From: Candidatus Obscuribacterales bacterium
Lineage (GTDB): Bacteria; Cyanobacteriota; Vampirovibrionia; Obscuribacterales; Obscuribacteraceae
Assembly (NCBI GenBank): GCA_031292355.1
Contig: JARLHI010000027.1
Span: 1-35,074 of the forward strand
Direction of reading: 5' to 3'
Length of the DNA stretch: 35,074 nt
The notes beneath the pieces are model-generated. The model saw nothing but the letters and a program-made list of their open reading frames with translations. It searched no databases and was not told where the DNA came from. Below, piece after piece: positions 24,318-33,806 of this stretch (positions are counted from its first letter, which is position 1; each line of letters begins with the position of its first letter). The translations under genes and the position numbers were made by a program.

Positions 24318-26192
24318 TTACTCGGGCTCTATTAATGATCCAGATTCGATCGGAATCTCGAACCAGAAGCAGGCACCTTCGCCTTGTTTTGATGCGCAAC
24401 CGACCTTGCCGCCGTGCAATTCAACCAGTGATTTGCTCAAAGCTAGTCCAAGACCACTGCCCTTGACACCTCGATGAGCGGGCGGCACTGAGAGCTGCTG
24501 AAACATACCAAACAGCTTATCTAGGTCTTCCTGGGCGATACCTGGCCCGACATCGGAAACGCTGAAGCGAATACTCCTTAAACTTAGTAACCCCATGGTC
24601 ACGCTAATTTTTACGCATTCACCTTTGGGAGAAAATTTGATCGCATTAGAGATGTAATTGGTCAAAACTTGAACCAGACGGTCTTTGTCGCCAGAGAATG
24701 GGGCGTCAGTTTCTATATGGTGGTTTAAATTTACATCAAATTGAGAGGCGATTGACTGTAATTTTTCGCAAGTAGAATGCACAAGGTCAGACGGTGATAG
24801 TTTTTTTGAATTAAGCGCCAGCCTGCCTGATTCGACTTTTTTGATGTCCAGAATATCGTTGACCATGCGAATTAGTCGTTCGGATTCTTCCCTGCCGATT
24901 TGAATGAGTTTTTCCGCTTTTTCAGAGATGGGGCCCGCCATACCTCCTTCTATCAAGCCCAGGGAAGCACGAATAGAAGTAAGCGGAGTTCGCAATTCGT
25001 GTGAAACATTGGAATAAAATTCGGCAACTTTGCGCTGCATGACTTTGCGCGCTGTTATGTCTCTGAAAATTGCAGTCGTTAAATGTACATTGCGTAAAAG
25101 GTCACGATTGAGATTGCCTTCTACTTCCAGCATTTTGCCATCGATTGTGACTAGGGTTGTTTCCAGACGTCCATCTCCTTTCCCTTTTTTCATTTCATCG
25201 AAAACAGAAAGAGCCTCCAGTCGGCATTCGGGGCTGACGATGTTGAATAGATTCAATAATTGCAGCATATCCTTTTTGTAGCCGAGGGTTTCATGCCATG
25301 CTCGGTTGGCGTAGATGATGGCGCCATCTGGAGTAATGCTGATGATCAAATCGCTTGCGTTCTCAAATATGTTGCGATAGTGATTCTCGCTGATTTGCCG
25401 TTGCTGTTCGGCGAATTTTCTTTGTGTAATGTCTCTCGCTTCGGCAATTAAGGTGGTTGGATTGAATTCGTCGTCGACAATTGGTTTTACCGAGAAATCA
25501 AAGAAAGTGACTTGATTGTTTGTGCCCATATGACTGAATTCAAATCGCACGAATTCACCGCTTGCGGCTCGCTCGATTGAATTTTTGATTTTATCTTGCA
25601 TGTCTGTAGCGTAGTTAAACCAGAGCGTGTCCCATAGATATTTGCCTTTTACGTCTTTTAATTTGCAATCTATAAGACCCAGTGCCGGGGTATTGGCTTC
25701 TAGAATTTTGCCATTGAGGTCCGTTAACGTCATCAACTGATATGAATTGTCGAAAACAGCCCGAAAAATTCTCTCTCTTGCTTGCTTTTGGTCTTGCATA
25801 TCGGTGTTTGTGCCAAGCCATCTGAAAATTTTACCGTGTTCGTCTTTGAGCGGCAGTACTGAACAGGAATGCCATCTGTATACGCCATCTGCTCTGCGGT
25901 AGCGGAATTCAGCTTCAAATGGTTTTTGCAGTTTGATATTGTCGGCAAATGATTGACGCACTAAATCGACTTCATCAGGATGACACAGGTCTAGCCAGCC
26001 ATCTCCCATTGATAGAGAGAGAGAGCGACCGATATATTTTCCAAATAATTTATTGGCAAAATCTACTTTGCCTTCAGGCGAACAAGTCCAAATTAGCTGA
26101 GGAATTGCTTCTGCAATAAATTGCAGTTGTGAGGCATCCACGGTCGATAAAGCATCGATGGAAAGTGGAGTTTCATCCGATGAAGACGCCAT
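24318..26192 (-). CDS. Orphan histidine kinase with three PAS domains
   Basis: A 624-residue soluble kinase with no membrane segment. Three PAS domains lie at about 20-135 (LIWTCSPEGKVDFANKLF, ending in the PAC-like LGTNTDMQDQK), 142-258 and 272-383 (DLIISITPDGAIIYANRAW). HisKA follows with FYSNVSHELRTPL (phospho-acceptor His398), then HATPase_c with NYISNAIKFSPKG (N-box), DVGPGI and GSGLGLALSKSLVELHGG. No response regulator gene is adjacent, so it is an orphan. The first PAS resembles those preceding signalling in cytoplasmic redox or ligand sensors, but no cofactor motif is clear. GAAGGAAA lies upstream of ATG 26192 with long spacing. Confidence 0.92.
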   Translation of the reverse strand: MASSSDETPLSIDALSTVDASQLQFIAEAIPQLIWTCSPEGKVDFANKLFGKYIGRSLSLSMGDGWLDLCHPDEVDLVRQSFADNIKLQKPFEAEFRYRRADGVYRWHSCSVLPLKDEHGKIFRWLGTNTDMQDQKQARERIFRAVFDNSYQLMTLTDLNGKILEANTPALGLIDCKLKDVKGKYLWDTLWFNYATDMQDKIKNSIERAASGEFVRFEFSHMGTNNQVTFFDFSVKPIVDDEFNPTTLIAEARDITQRKFAEQQRQISENHYRNIFENASDLIISITPDGAIIYANRAWHETLGYKKDMLQLLNLFNIVSPECRLEALSVFDEMKKGKGDGRLETTLVTIDGKMLEVEGNLNRDLLRNVHLTTAIFRDITARKVMQRKVAEFYSNVSHELRTPLTSIRASLGLIEGGMAGPISEKAEKLIQIGREESERLIRMVNDILDIKKVESGRLALNSKKLSPSDLVHSTCEKLQSIASQFDVNLNHHIETDAPFSGDKDRLVQVLTNYISNAIKFSPKGECVKISVTMGLLSLRSIRFSVSDVGPGIAQEDLDKLFGMFQQLSVPPAHRGVKGSGLGLALSKSLVELHGGKVGCASKQGEGACFWFEIPIESGSLIEPE

Positions 26193-26330
26193 AGGTGCTC
26201 GTTTTCCTTCGGAAAGAGATTTGCATTAAGATTTCCGCTTTACCATAATACATCCTGGGGAGAATTCGCGAGTCACCCATTAGCGTTATTGCCAAAGTGC
26301 AGTGGCCTATAAGTGGCAAACCACGCCCTT

Positions 26331-27491
26331 TCACAGTAAATTGGCACGTTGAAGATTTTCGCAAAGATAATTGAGGAAGCGAATGCTGCCTACTCCGTTC
26401 AAGTGCACAGGGTCCCAGAAGTCTGCGGGGGTAAACAGGCTGGAGTCGTTCATGTCAATGAAAAGTGCGTCGTGATCGTTAGCTGCTTGCTTGATATCGC
26501 TCAAATAGCGATTGTAAATTCCAGCCGGCAATAGGGCTAGATTTGATTTTCGCAACGGCATATTGATCAAAACAACTTTTGTTTTTTGCTCTTGCGCAAT
26601 TTGTAATAGCTTGTTGCCATAGTTGATTTGATTGTCGTAAAGATCTTCGCGGAACGGGTTGTAGCGTTGTTTATACTCCACCGAATTGTCCAGGTGAGGT
26701 TGCAATTTTTCGCTGAGAGGCCGACAAATCCATTCGCCTTCGATATTGTCTTCTCCATAGGCAGCGTTCATTTCACCCAATAACCAATCGGGTGTTCTTA
26801 CTTTTGCACCGACTGCGTAAGAAGGCGAAACATTGCTTAAAATGGCTGCCAGCCAGGATTTTTCACGTCCTGCATATTCCCCACGTCTTCCATAGATGCT
26901 GCTTGTACGAGTGAGAAAATCGTCCACCTTTTGCCAGAATGTGCGGTTTTTCGCTTTGACTAATTCAGAATTTTGTGAGATCTGACTTAGATATTTAACG
27001 GTTTCTGTTTCTTCAGGATGTGGATAAGTGCGATCTACAAAGTCTCTTGGGGCAACGCCCCAGATCAAAGTTTTGGGTGCAGATTTTCCTGTTAACATCG
27101 TTGCAAAAATTGCAAAAGCATCGCTTGCTGTCTGTCCACCTATGGCGAATGACGCGGTCGAGATGGTTTTGTGTAAATAGCTTTTTGCCTTTTCTTCGAG
27201 ATATCGAGACTTGTAATGCTTAACGGCGTCTAAATTCTCGTGGTAAAAAGTGGCATCGCCATCATTTTGCAAAGCAATAATTAGGCTCGAACCCATCAAA
27301 ACAGTGTCAGGCGTTTTGCTTTTTTCACGATAGTTTTTAACCGCCCACCAGATCCAACTTTTGTTTGCTGTTCCATATAGATCTGGCTGAATCAATAAAT
27401 GATTGGTCAAATCGAGCGCGGCAAAAGCAAGAATGCCCGCAAGAGCATAGCTGAAAGGCAGCTTGAAAGACGAAGAACCCTTTTTTTCCAT
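26331..27491 (-). CDS. Membrane-anchored SGNH-like protein
   Basis: A 386-residue protein. A basic N-terminus and one membrane helix (about 11-28) anchor a large extracytoplasmic domain. VLMGSS (Ser68 or Ser69) and a C-terminal DPVHLNGVGSIRF (Asp360, His363) fit the Ser and Asp-x-x-His of the SGNH hydrolase fold, as in AlgX/DltD/DUF1574-type envelope proteins that modify polysaccharides. The intermediate G and N blocks are not obvious. ATG 27491 is preferred; a GTG at 27524 gives a longer form, and neither has a strong ribosome site. It is separated from the PAS kinase gene by ~140 bases. O-acyl transfer or esterase activity is inferred. Confidence 0.65.
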   Translation of the reverse strand: MEKKGSSSFKLPFSYALAGILAFAALDLTNHLLIQPDLYGTANKSWIWWAVKNYREKSKTPDTVLMGSSLIIALQNDGDATFYHENLDAVKHYKSRYLEEKAKSYLHKTISTASFAIGGQTASDAFAIFATMLTGKSAPKTLIWGVAPRDFVDRTYPHPEETETVKYLSQISQNSELVKAKNRTFWQKVDDFLTRTSSIYGRRGEYAGREKSWLAAILSNVSPSYAVGAKVRTPDWLLGEMNAAYGEDNIEGEWICRPLSEKLQPHLDNSVEYKQRYNPFREDLYDNQINYGNKLLQIAQEQKTKVVLINMPLRKSNLALLPAGIYNRYLSDIKQAANDHDALFIDMNDSSLFTPADFWDPVHLNGVGSIRFLNYLCENLQRANLL

Positions 27492-27640
27492 GGCAGGATC
27501 ATAACTTGAACAAAGTATTTCCACAATTAATCTAGATCATGGTGATCTTACGCAATCAGGCGTCGTGATCCTACGTGTGCACCCCTTTCTGCCTTGAGTG
27601 CATTGTTCTAAAATTTCCCTACTGAGATAGGGAAACTGAT

Positions 27641-29500
27641 ATGGACGATTTTTTCAAAGCACCATCACTTGATGCGAGTTTGGTTCCACAGTTTGCACGC
27701 AGTGGCGAACGAAGCCTTAATAGTCAATTCAATTTTGCTCCAACCATCAGCACTCAGGCTCAAGACTTATTCACGAGCAGCTTTAATAGACAGCGTCCCA
27801 TTGAGCTGGCTTCACTCGATGTCACGCCCCTTACATTTGCTAGCGTTAGTGCTGATACTGCTGCAGTAGACACGGCGGCACGCACTGCATACACCAAAGA
27901 TGCTCTCGCGAGCCGTCCTATCGATGCCGGTGATGCCCTCAAAGTTTCGGTTCAATATTCAGACCAGGTCACAGATCCCAGTAGAAAACCAGATGTGGTC
28001 ATCGATAAAGATGGTAGGGTCATTCAGAACACTGATTTGAGCTTGGGAATTCCTCAGAATCTCGTTGTTCAGGTTGATCGTCCTGACAATCCAGATCAAG
28101 CTCTTGCTCAGAAAGCCAGTCTCAATCAGTTTTTGCAAAACGATCTCTCAGCAGATCTGCAGAAGAATCCTTCTATAAACGGTATGAAGGTTACCGATAC
28201 GGATAACCTGGTTCCTCCGGAGTTAAAGACGGCTCTAGAGCAGCCAGCTGTTCAGGACGTTCCTGCATTGCCACAGGAGCAAGCGCCTGAGCAAGTGCCA
28301 AATATCAGCCAGCAAGTTCAAGACGGTCAGCCCGGCCACATGAGTCGTCAGCAGTCAGACCAGTACTTCCCACAGCGCGATGTGCCCAGGCAGCGTGATG
28401 AAAATAACGAGACTTACGCTATCAAAGATATGTTAGCTTCGTTGTTTGCCAATAAAGAAAATCCTTACGAAACGATTCGTCCATCGCACAATCATGGCTT
28501 TCGTTTTGGTCGTTACGGCGCAAGTTACGACAACACAAGCAACTACCTGCAAGAAGTCATGACTCCAGAAATTATGGAATTGCTTGGTCATCCGCCTGAC
28601 TGGAGCAAATTAGGCTCAATCCTTGCTAAGTTGAAGAAAGAGCATCCTGATCAATATGCAAAATTTGAAAAGAATTTAGCCGCTGCTGAAGCAAAAGGTT
28701 CGCTGTCCCACGAAACCGCTGGACATTTGCGTCCAGACAAAGATGGAAACTTTGCCGCAGCCGATAAACTCGGTCAATTTGTAGATAAATTGCAGGGTGG
28801 AAAGGGTGTCATCACCGCCGATGATATCAAGCAAAATTTCGGCAAAGAATCGCAAGAATTGATGGCTCAAAAAATGGTGCAAGATTATGCAAAATCTGGT
28901 GCTGATTCGGCCAAAATAGCAGTTGCTGTCGGTCTCGATAAAAAGCCACAAGACCTGACTCCAGCCGACCTCGCTTCGTCTGATGCCAAAGATTTCACCA
29001 ACAGAGCGCAGAAGTATTACGGAGTAGCTTTAAAACGTGAAGGCGCAGGCGCTGACGACGATATTTCCTGGAAAGCAACCGGCAATCCTTCGTCACCGAT
29101 GGCTTACGAAATTGCCAAACACGCTCTCGATCATGCTCATACGACAGTGCCTGGCGGCGGATGCGCTGGCGGTGTCCAACGGTCTTTAGCCGATGCTTCA
29201 CCAGCCTTGAAAAAATGGCTTGGTTCTGGCGATGCCTGGAATATGGGCATGAATATGCTTCGCAGTCATGAATGGGCGGCAATTGATCCCAAACAGGCTG
29301 CACCTGGAGACATCGTGGTCAAACACAATGGTGGCGCTGGGCACATTGAAGCAATTGCTAAAAAAGATAGTCGTGGCTTCTTGTTGGGGAGCGACTTCCA
29401 GCACTGGAAGTCAGATCTCACCTATACCAACGGTGGTTATTACAACAAGACGGTTGTGATGCGTTATGTCGGTAAAGCAGGCGACACCCAGAACACTTGA
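27641..29500 (+). CDS. Large protein with CHAP/NlpC-like C-terminal domain
   Basis: A 619-residue protein without a signal peptide. Residues 1-200 are polar with a repeated beta-like pattern. Residues 200-255 are Gln/Pro-rich and disordered. About 300-450 is helical (EIMELLGHPPDWSKLGSIL, YAKFEKNLAAAEAKG). The last ~130 residues carry GGGCAGGVQRSL (Cys508), APGDIVV (554-560) and AGHIEAIA (His568). This is the Cys/His layout of CHAP/NlpC-P60 peptidoglycan amidases or endopeptidases. AGGG lies upstream of ATG 27641. If it cuts the cell wall, export must use another route or the N-terminal region. It is flanked by the envelope SGNH-like gene on the other strand. Confidence 0.75.
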   Translation: MDDFFKAPSLDASLVPQFARSGERSLNSQFNFAPTISTQAQDLFTSSFNRQRPIELASLDVTPLTFASVSADTAAVDTAARTAYTKDALASRPIDAGDALKVSVQYSDQVTDPSRKPDVVIDKDGRVIQNTDLSLGIPQNLVVQVDRPDNPDQALAQKASLNQFLQNDLSADLQKNPSINGMKVTDTDNLVPPELKTALEQPAVQDVPALPQEQAPEQVPNISQQVQDGQPGHMSRQQSDQYFPQRDVPRQRDENNETYAIKDMLASLFANKENPYETIRPSHNHGFRFGRYGASYDNTSNYLQEVMTPEIMELLGHPPDWSKLGSILAKLKKEHPDQYAKFEKNLAAAEAKGSLSHETAGHLRPDKDGNFAAADKLGQFVDKLQGGKGVITADDIKQNFGKESQELMAQKMVQDYAKSGADSAKIAVAVGLDKKPQDLTPADLASSDAKDFTNRAQKYYGVALKREGAGADDDISWKATGNPSSPMAYEIAKHALDHAHTTVPGGGCAGGVQRSLADASPALKKWLGSGDAWNMGMNMLRSHEWAAIDPKQAAPGDIVVKHNGGAGHIEAIAKKDSRGFLLGSDFQHWKSDLTYTNGGYYNKTVVMRYVGKAGDTQNT

Positions 29501-29852
29501 ACGCAGTCATAGAACTTAGTTAAGTTGGATATTCGAATTCTGGGCAAGCCCTAAGTGTTATGAACTCTTAGGTTTTAAAAGTCTCGTCGCCGTCCGAACC
29601 GATGACTATTAGGTCAAGGTCACGGAAGGAGTTTCATGCGGCGGATCTTAAAGAAGTCGCGCTTGAAAAAGTAGCGTTTAAAGAAGTTGCCCGATAACAA
29701 TTTAGCGAAGAGCGTTATGCAGTTTGGAGTTTTCGGTAGAGTAGCCAGGTTGTAAAGGGGCCCATTCGGATAAAATTCCATCATTTGGATGCTCTCTGAC
29801 GTATGTCACGCTAACATTTGAGTGAATTAGTCTTACAGGATTCCAGGTCGCC
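29501..29852. other. Intergenic region with a weak terminator
   Basis: A short stem CCTAAG / CTTAGG (29550-29572) followed by TTTT may end the CHAP-like gene. The rest, up to the MocR-like gene, shows no gene and no clear promoter. Confidence 0.35.
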
Positions 29853-31265
29853 TTGATTCCAATCAAAATCTCCAATGATGCTGAAATAGCTATCTATAAG
29901 CGACTTGCCTCTGCTTTGGAGGTAGCTATTGCAGAAGGATTGCTGGAACCAGGCGCTGTTATGGCGTCAAGCCGAGAGCTTGCCTCATCCACTGGTTTGT
30001 CCAGAGCTACAGTTGTTAGAGCCTATGAATTGCTTTTCCGCTCAGGACACCTAATCGCCCGTGCTGGCGGTAAAACGTACATATCCGAGTCTCTTCGGCA
30101 AATTGCTCTTCCTTCAGTCGACGAAATCAGCCGAACTTATGATTTGCCCGAGAACATCAGTACCTTTGGCAAGCGTCTATCTACATTCGACTGGACGCCC
30201 AATGTGAATGCTCGGTTTCTCAACTATGGCGGACCGCCTCTATGGGCTTTGCCTCAAGCTAAATGGAAATATCTACTGAGTAAGGTGTGCTCTGAATTAG
30301 ATCCAGTGGCGATAAATTATGGAAGACATCCCTTTGGCGATGATTCTATTCGTGAAAGCATCGTCAATTTTTTGCGGCGTAGAAAAGGCATCCAGTGTAA
30401 GGCCGAACAACTAATAACCTTTACTGACTCAGGCAGTCCGCTGGTTTACATCTCTCGAATGCTGGTCAATGAAGGTGATGTGGTAGTTGTCGAAGATCCA
30501 TGCCGCTTGGGTGCTCGCGATACACTGTTATCGCATGGTGCCAGATTGATTGCCGTGCCGGTCGATGACAATGGTATCAGGACTGATATCATCAAGAATT
30601 ATTTGCATGAGCATGAGATAAAAATGATCTATGTCAGTCCATCGTTTCATGATCCGCTCGGTTTTAATATGTCGATGCAGCGTCGTAGTGAACTGCTCGA
30701 ACTGGCAAATGAACACAACATTGCGATCGTTGAAGACGCCTGGGAGAGCGATTATTCGTATATCACTCCGAACTATCCCACCCTTTATTCTCTCAGTCCT
30801 AAAGAGAATATTTTCTATATTTATAGCTTCTGGAAATTATTTTACCCGGTATCAATGGCTAGTTGTCTGGTGGTGCCACCAGAATTTATTAGGCCGTTTA
30901 TGGCGACTAAGCTTCAGGCTAACGAGGTTAGTTCTGTCATTGAACAGCGTACTATCGCGGAATTTATTGATAGCGGTCATCTAGAAAAGCATATAAAAAA
31001 TATTCGTAAATCATTGATTGTCAAACGACAAGCGATGATCGAGAAACTGACACGACTCTTTGGCAAGTCCTTGAAAATAAAGAAACAGAGCGCTGCGTTC
31101 TGGTTGACGGTGGAGTTTCGCGATCACTCAATCGTTGAAGAAATGCTCGCTCTGGCGGTTGAAAATGGCATTAAATTTGTTTCTACCGCGCCATATTATG
31201 CTGATGGTAAAGGCTCACAATTGGAATTCCTAGTGCCGTTTGCTGATTTTCTCGATAAAATCTAG
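29853..31265 (+). CDS. MocR/GabR-type regulator with degenerate aminotransferase domain
   Basis: A 470-residue fusion. An N-terminal GntR winged helix spans about 8-80 (ELASSTGLSRATVVRAYELLFRSGHLIA). A fold-I aminotransferase-like domain follows, with INYGRHPFGDDSIRESI (155-170), YVSPSFHDPLGFNMS (260-274), VEDAWESDY (293-301) and YSFWKLFYP (324-332). Lys328 is at the PLP lysine position and Asp295 at the pyridine-binding position. Departures are Trp297 for the usual Tyr, and loss of the Arg-rich RLGY and RLGF motifs that bind the phosphate and the substrate carboxylate (here SMASC and LEFLV). It may sense PLP or another ligand without catalysis. The start is TTG 29853 with AGG seven bases upstream. 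It probably regulates the genes downstream. Confidence 0.85.
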   Translation: MIPIKISNDAEIAIYKRLASALEVAIAEGLLEPGAVMASSRELASSTGLSRATVVRAYELLFRSGHLIARAGGKTYISESLRQIALPSVDEISRTYDLPENISTFGKRLSTFDWTPNVNARFLNYGGPPLWALPQAKWKYLLSKVCSELDPVAINYGRHPFGDDSIRESIVNFLRRRKGIQCKAEQLITFTDSGSPLVYISRMLVNEGDVVVVEDPCRLGARDTLLSHGARLIAVPVDDNGIRTDIIKNYLHEHEIKMIYVSPSFHDPLGFNMSMQRRSELLELANEHNIAIVEDAWESDYSYITPNYPTLYSLSPKENIFYIYSFWKLFYPVSMASCLVVPPEFIRPFMATKLQANEVSSVIEQRTIAEFIDSGHLEKHIKNIRKSLIVKRQAMIEKLTRLFGKSLKIKKQSAAFWLTVEFRDHSIVEEMLALAVENGIKFVSTAPYYADGKGSQLEFLVPFADFLDKI

Positions 31266-31278
31266 GAGCTAATTTTCG

Positions 31279-32286
31279 ATGAGCTTTTCGCTTCGCCTAG
31301 CATTTATTTTTGTTTTATTGATAAACATGTTTGCTTGCTTCGCATCGGCTCAGGCAGCGACCAAGAGACTGGCTTTTGCATTTATTGACGCCGACGACGC
31401 CAAGCCGCCATTTTTGGAGTCGATTTTAAACGCGCCAGATATAGACGGTCTGTCTGTGGGTTTGCAGTGGAAATCTGTCGAGCCGGAAAAGGGGCGCTTT
31501 GACTGGAGCAAACTTGACTACATTGTCAGAGAAGCGGCAAAGCGCAAAAGGTTGGTCTCGATCAGTTTTATTGGATCGCCGAAGACACCGGACTGGCTAG
31601 CAAATGAAAAAGTCCAGTTCTTTACCAGCGCTAGCTTGAATCGCAGCATAGTAGTTGATCCGGTGCCATGGGACGCAGCCTACCTTGCTTTCTATAAGAA
31701 GTTTCTGGCTGCTGCTGCTGTGCATTTGAAACAATTGAATATGACACCATACATTTTTGCTGTCGGCGTGGCTGCGCCCAGCCGATCAATTACTCTCGTC
31801 AACTGTCGTCACAACAAGATGGGTTCGGTTGCTTATGACCGAAATAAATACCTGGCCGCTTGCACCCAGATGATTGATGCCTATCATCTCTATTTCCCCA
31901 CAGCTAGACAGTTGGTTACTGCTCCCCAAATCAGCATGATTTGTGCGCCGGACGAAGATAAGGCGTTCTTTCAAGAATTGATGAACTATGCTCTGAGTAA
32001 GTACGGACAGAGTTGCTGGATTCTTGTCAAGGATCTCAGATACGATGGCAGCGCTAATATTCAGTCGATACAAACATATGTCGGCCGTACGGCACTTGGT
32101 TTTCAGCTGGCGGGAGTTAGCAAAGTGTCGGACGACAAGGGAATTGGCGGATCTTTTCCATCTAATTTTCAACAGGCCATTCTGTATGGTATCAAAAGTG
32201 GTGCACTGTATTTTGAAATACACGGGGCGGACGCCATTAGTGACGACCCAACTGTTCGTGCGGCGATTGCTTCGATTCATCATTGA
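31279..32286 (+). CDS. Exported glycosidase-like TIM-barrel protein
   Basis: A 335-residue protein with a clear signal peptide (hydrophobic 6-20, cleavage near ASAQA at 23-27). IDGLSVGLQWKSVEPEKGRF followed by DWSKLDYIVREAAKRKRLV is the N-terminal signature of clan GH-A beta-barrels (GH42-like). The NE motif expected after strand 4 is not seen: the matching stretch reads IFAVGVAAPSRS. A possible nucleophile lies in LYFEIHG (Glu313). Activity is therefore doubtful, and it may bind carbohydrate without hydrolysis. TAGGAG lies ten bases before ATG 31279. It is 13 bases after the MocR-like gene. Confidence 0.7.
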   Translation: MSFSLRLAFIFVLLINMFACFASAQAATKRLAFAFIDADDAKPPFLESILNAPDIDGLSVGLQWKSVEPEKGRFDWSKLDYIVREAAKRKRLVSISFIGSPKTPDWLANEKVQFFTSASLNRSIVVDPVPWDAAYLAFYKKFLAAAAVHLKQLNMTPYIFAVGVAAPSRSITLVNCRHNKMGSVAYDRNKYLAACTQMIDAYHLYFPTARQLVTAPQISMICAPDEDKAFFQELMNYALSKYGQSCWILVKDLRYDGSANIQSIQTYVGRTALGFQLAGVSKVSDDKGIGGSFPSNFQQAILYGIKSGALYFEIHGADAISDDPTVRAAIASIHH

Positions 32287-32428
32287 TTAGGGATACTTAG
32301 TATCTTAGAAATGGTTGTCATAAATTTGATATTGAACGAGATGTTCGATGGAAAGATAGGCGAATGCGCGTAAAATGGATACTGCTGATGAAATAATCTC
32401 AGCAACATTTTGGAGTAGAGAATTTCTT

Positions 32429-33469
32429 ATGGAATATAGACAATTAGGTAAATCAGGACTGATGGTGCCAGAGCTTTGCTTTGGAGCGGGGACATTTGGC
32501 AGTAAGAACAATGAATTTTTTGCTGCCTGGGGTGCCACCGATGACAGCGCTACAGCGAAAAGAATAATCGATGTTTGCTTCGATTCTGGCATCAATATGT
32601 TCGACACAGCTGATATTTATTCCAATGGCGAAAGTGAAGATGTGCTGGGCAAGGCAATCAAGCACTTGCATCGGGAAGATATTTTGATTTCTACGAAGGC
32701 CACGTTTCGCTCTGGCAAGGGACCAAATGATGTTGGCTCGTCGCGCTATCATTTGATTCAATCTGTAGAGAAGTCACTCAAGCGCCTGGGCACTGACTAC
32801 GTCGATATCTTCCACTTGCATGCTTTTGACGCTACAGCTCCTGTTGAAGAGACTCTGCGTGCTCTAGACGATCTCGTCACCGCAGGCAAAATCAGATATA
32901 TCGCCTGTTCTAATTTCTCTGGCTGGCATTTGATGAAGTCACTTTCGGTTAGTGATCATTATGGTTGGTCGCGTTATGTTGCGCATCAGGCTTATTATTC
33001 GCTGGTCGGGCGTGAGTTCGAATGGGAATTGATGCCGCTTGGTGTTGATCAAGGAGTGGGTACTCTGGTGTGGTCGCCTTTGGGATGGGGACGTTTAACG
33101 GGTAAACTACGCCGTGGTGCAGAAGCTCCAAAAGAAAGCCGCCTCAATACCAAAGTCGTTGTCGATTCTGGTCCACAGGTGCCGCAGGAATATCTATTCG
33201 ACGTGGTTGCCGCAATCGATGAAGTCGCTAGAGAAACAGGCAAATCTGTGCCGCAAATCGCTCTTAACTGGCTTCTGAGAAGACCAACAGTTTCATCGCT
33301 GGTAATAGGTGCGCGAAATGAAGAGCAATTGAAGCAAAATATTGGTGCCGTAGGTTGGAAGTTGACCGCTGAACAGATTGCTAAATTAGATGCAGCAAGC
33401 GATGTACCAAAGACCTATCCGTACTGGCATCAAGTTCAATTTACCGAAAGAAATCCATTGCCTGTCTGA
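32429..33469 (+). CDS. Aldo/keto reductase
   Basis: A 346-residue NADP-dependent aldo/keto reductase. The catalytic tetrad is present: Asp59 and Tyr64 (MFDTADIYSNGESE), Lys90 (ISTKATF) and His131 (FHLHAFD). RYIACSNFSGWH, WSPLGWGRLTGK and VSSLVIGARNEEQLKQN complete the family cofactor-binding segments. ATG 32429 is chosen because MEYRQLGKSGLMVPEL is the usual start; a longer frame from 32375 adds 18 unconserved residues. It follows the GH-like gene by ~140 bases and may share a MocR-controlled transcript. The substrate is unknown (aldehyde or ketone). Confidence 0.92.
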   Translation: MEYRQLGKSGLMVPELCFGAGTFGSKNNEFFAAWGATDDSATAKRIIDVCFDSGINMFDTADIYSNGESEDVLGKAIKHLHREDILISTKATFRSGKGPNDVGSSRYHLIQSVEKSLKRLGTDYVDIFHLHAFDATAPVEETLRALDDLVTAGKIRYIACSNFSGWHLMKSLSVSDHYGWSRYVAHQAYYSLVGREFEWELMPLGVDQGVGTLVWSPLGWGRLTGKLRRGAEAPKESRLNTKVVVDSGPQVPQEYLFDVVAAIDEVARETGKSVPQIALNWLLRRPTVSSLVIGARNEEQLKQNIGAVGWKLTAEQIAKLDAASDVPKTYPYWHQVQFTERNPLPV

Positions 33470-33806
33470 TTTTTTCGGTAAAGGTCGAATTAAAAGTAAG
33501 GATTCGGCCAAGCCATGCCTGCCTCCGAGTTGCGTTAACTGAGCTAGCCAATGTTTTGATAATAATGGTAATTGTCATTGCAATGGCTAAGCCGTTCCAA
33601 CTAACCTCTTTGTATCCGTTATCTATCCTCATTAGCGACTATACCCTTAGCCACCTAGACACACCACAATTTCATCCGCTTTCGAGGCAAATTACGCTGA
33701 CTCAGTGGAATCTACGCAATGTCGATTGCAAACACTGTAACCCGACTGGGTCAACGGCCGCTTTCACGTGCCTAAAAATGGCACTTTCAAAATAAGTGAG
33801 GATCAC
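33470..33806. other. Intergenic region before NAD kinase
   Basis: A perfect inverted repeat TTTACCGAAA (33440-33449) / TTTCGGTAAA (33473-33482) straddles the end of the reductase gene and may act in termination, though no T-tract follows. The rest shows no credible gene. It ends with the GTGAGG ribosome site of the NAD kinase gene. Confidence 0.35.

Noticed and set aside
33556..33795. 79-codon plus-strand frame before NAD kinase
   Set aside because: The composition looks random after a short hydrophobic start, and its end runs into the NAD kinase leader.
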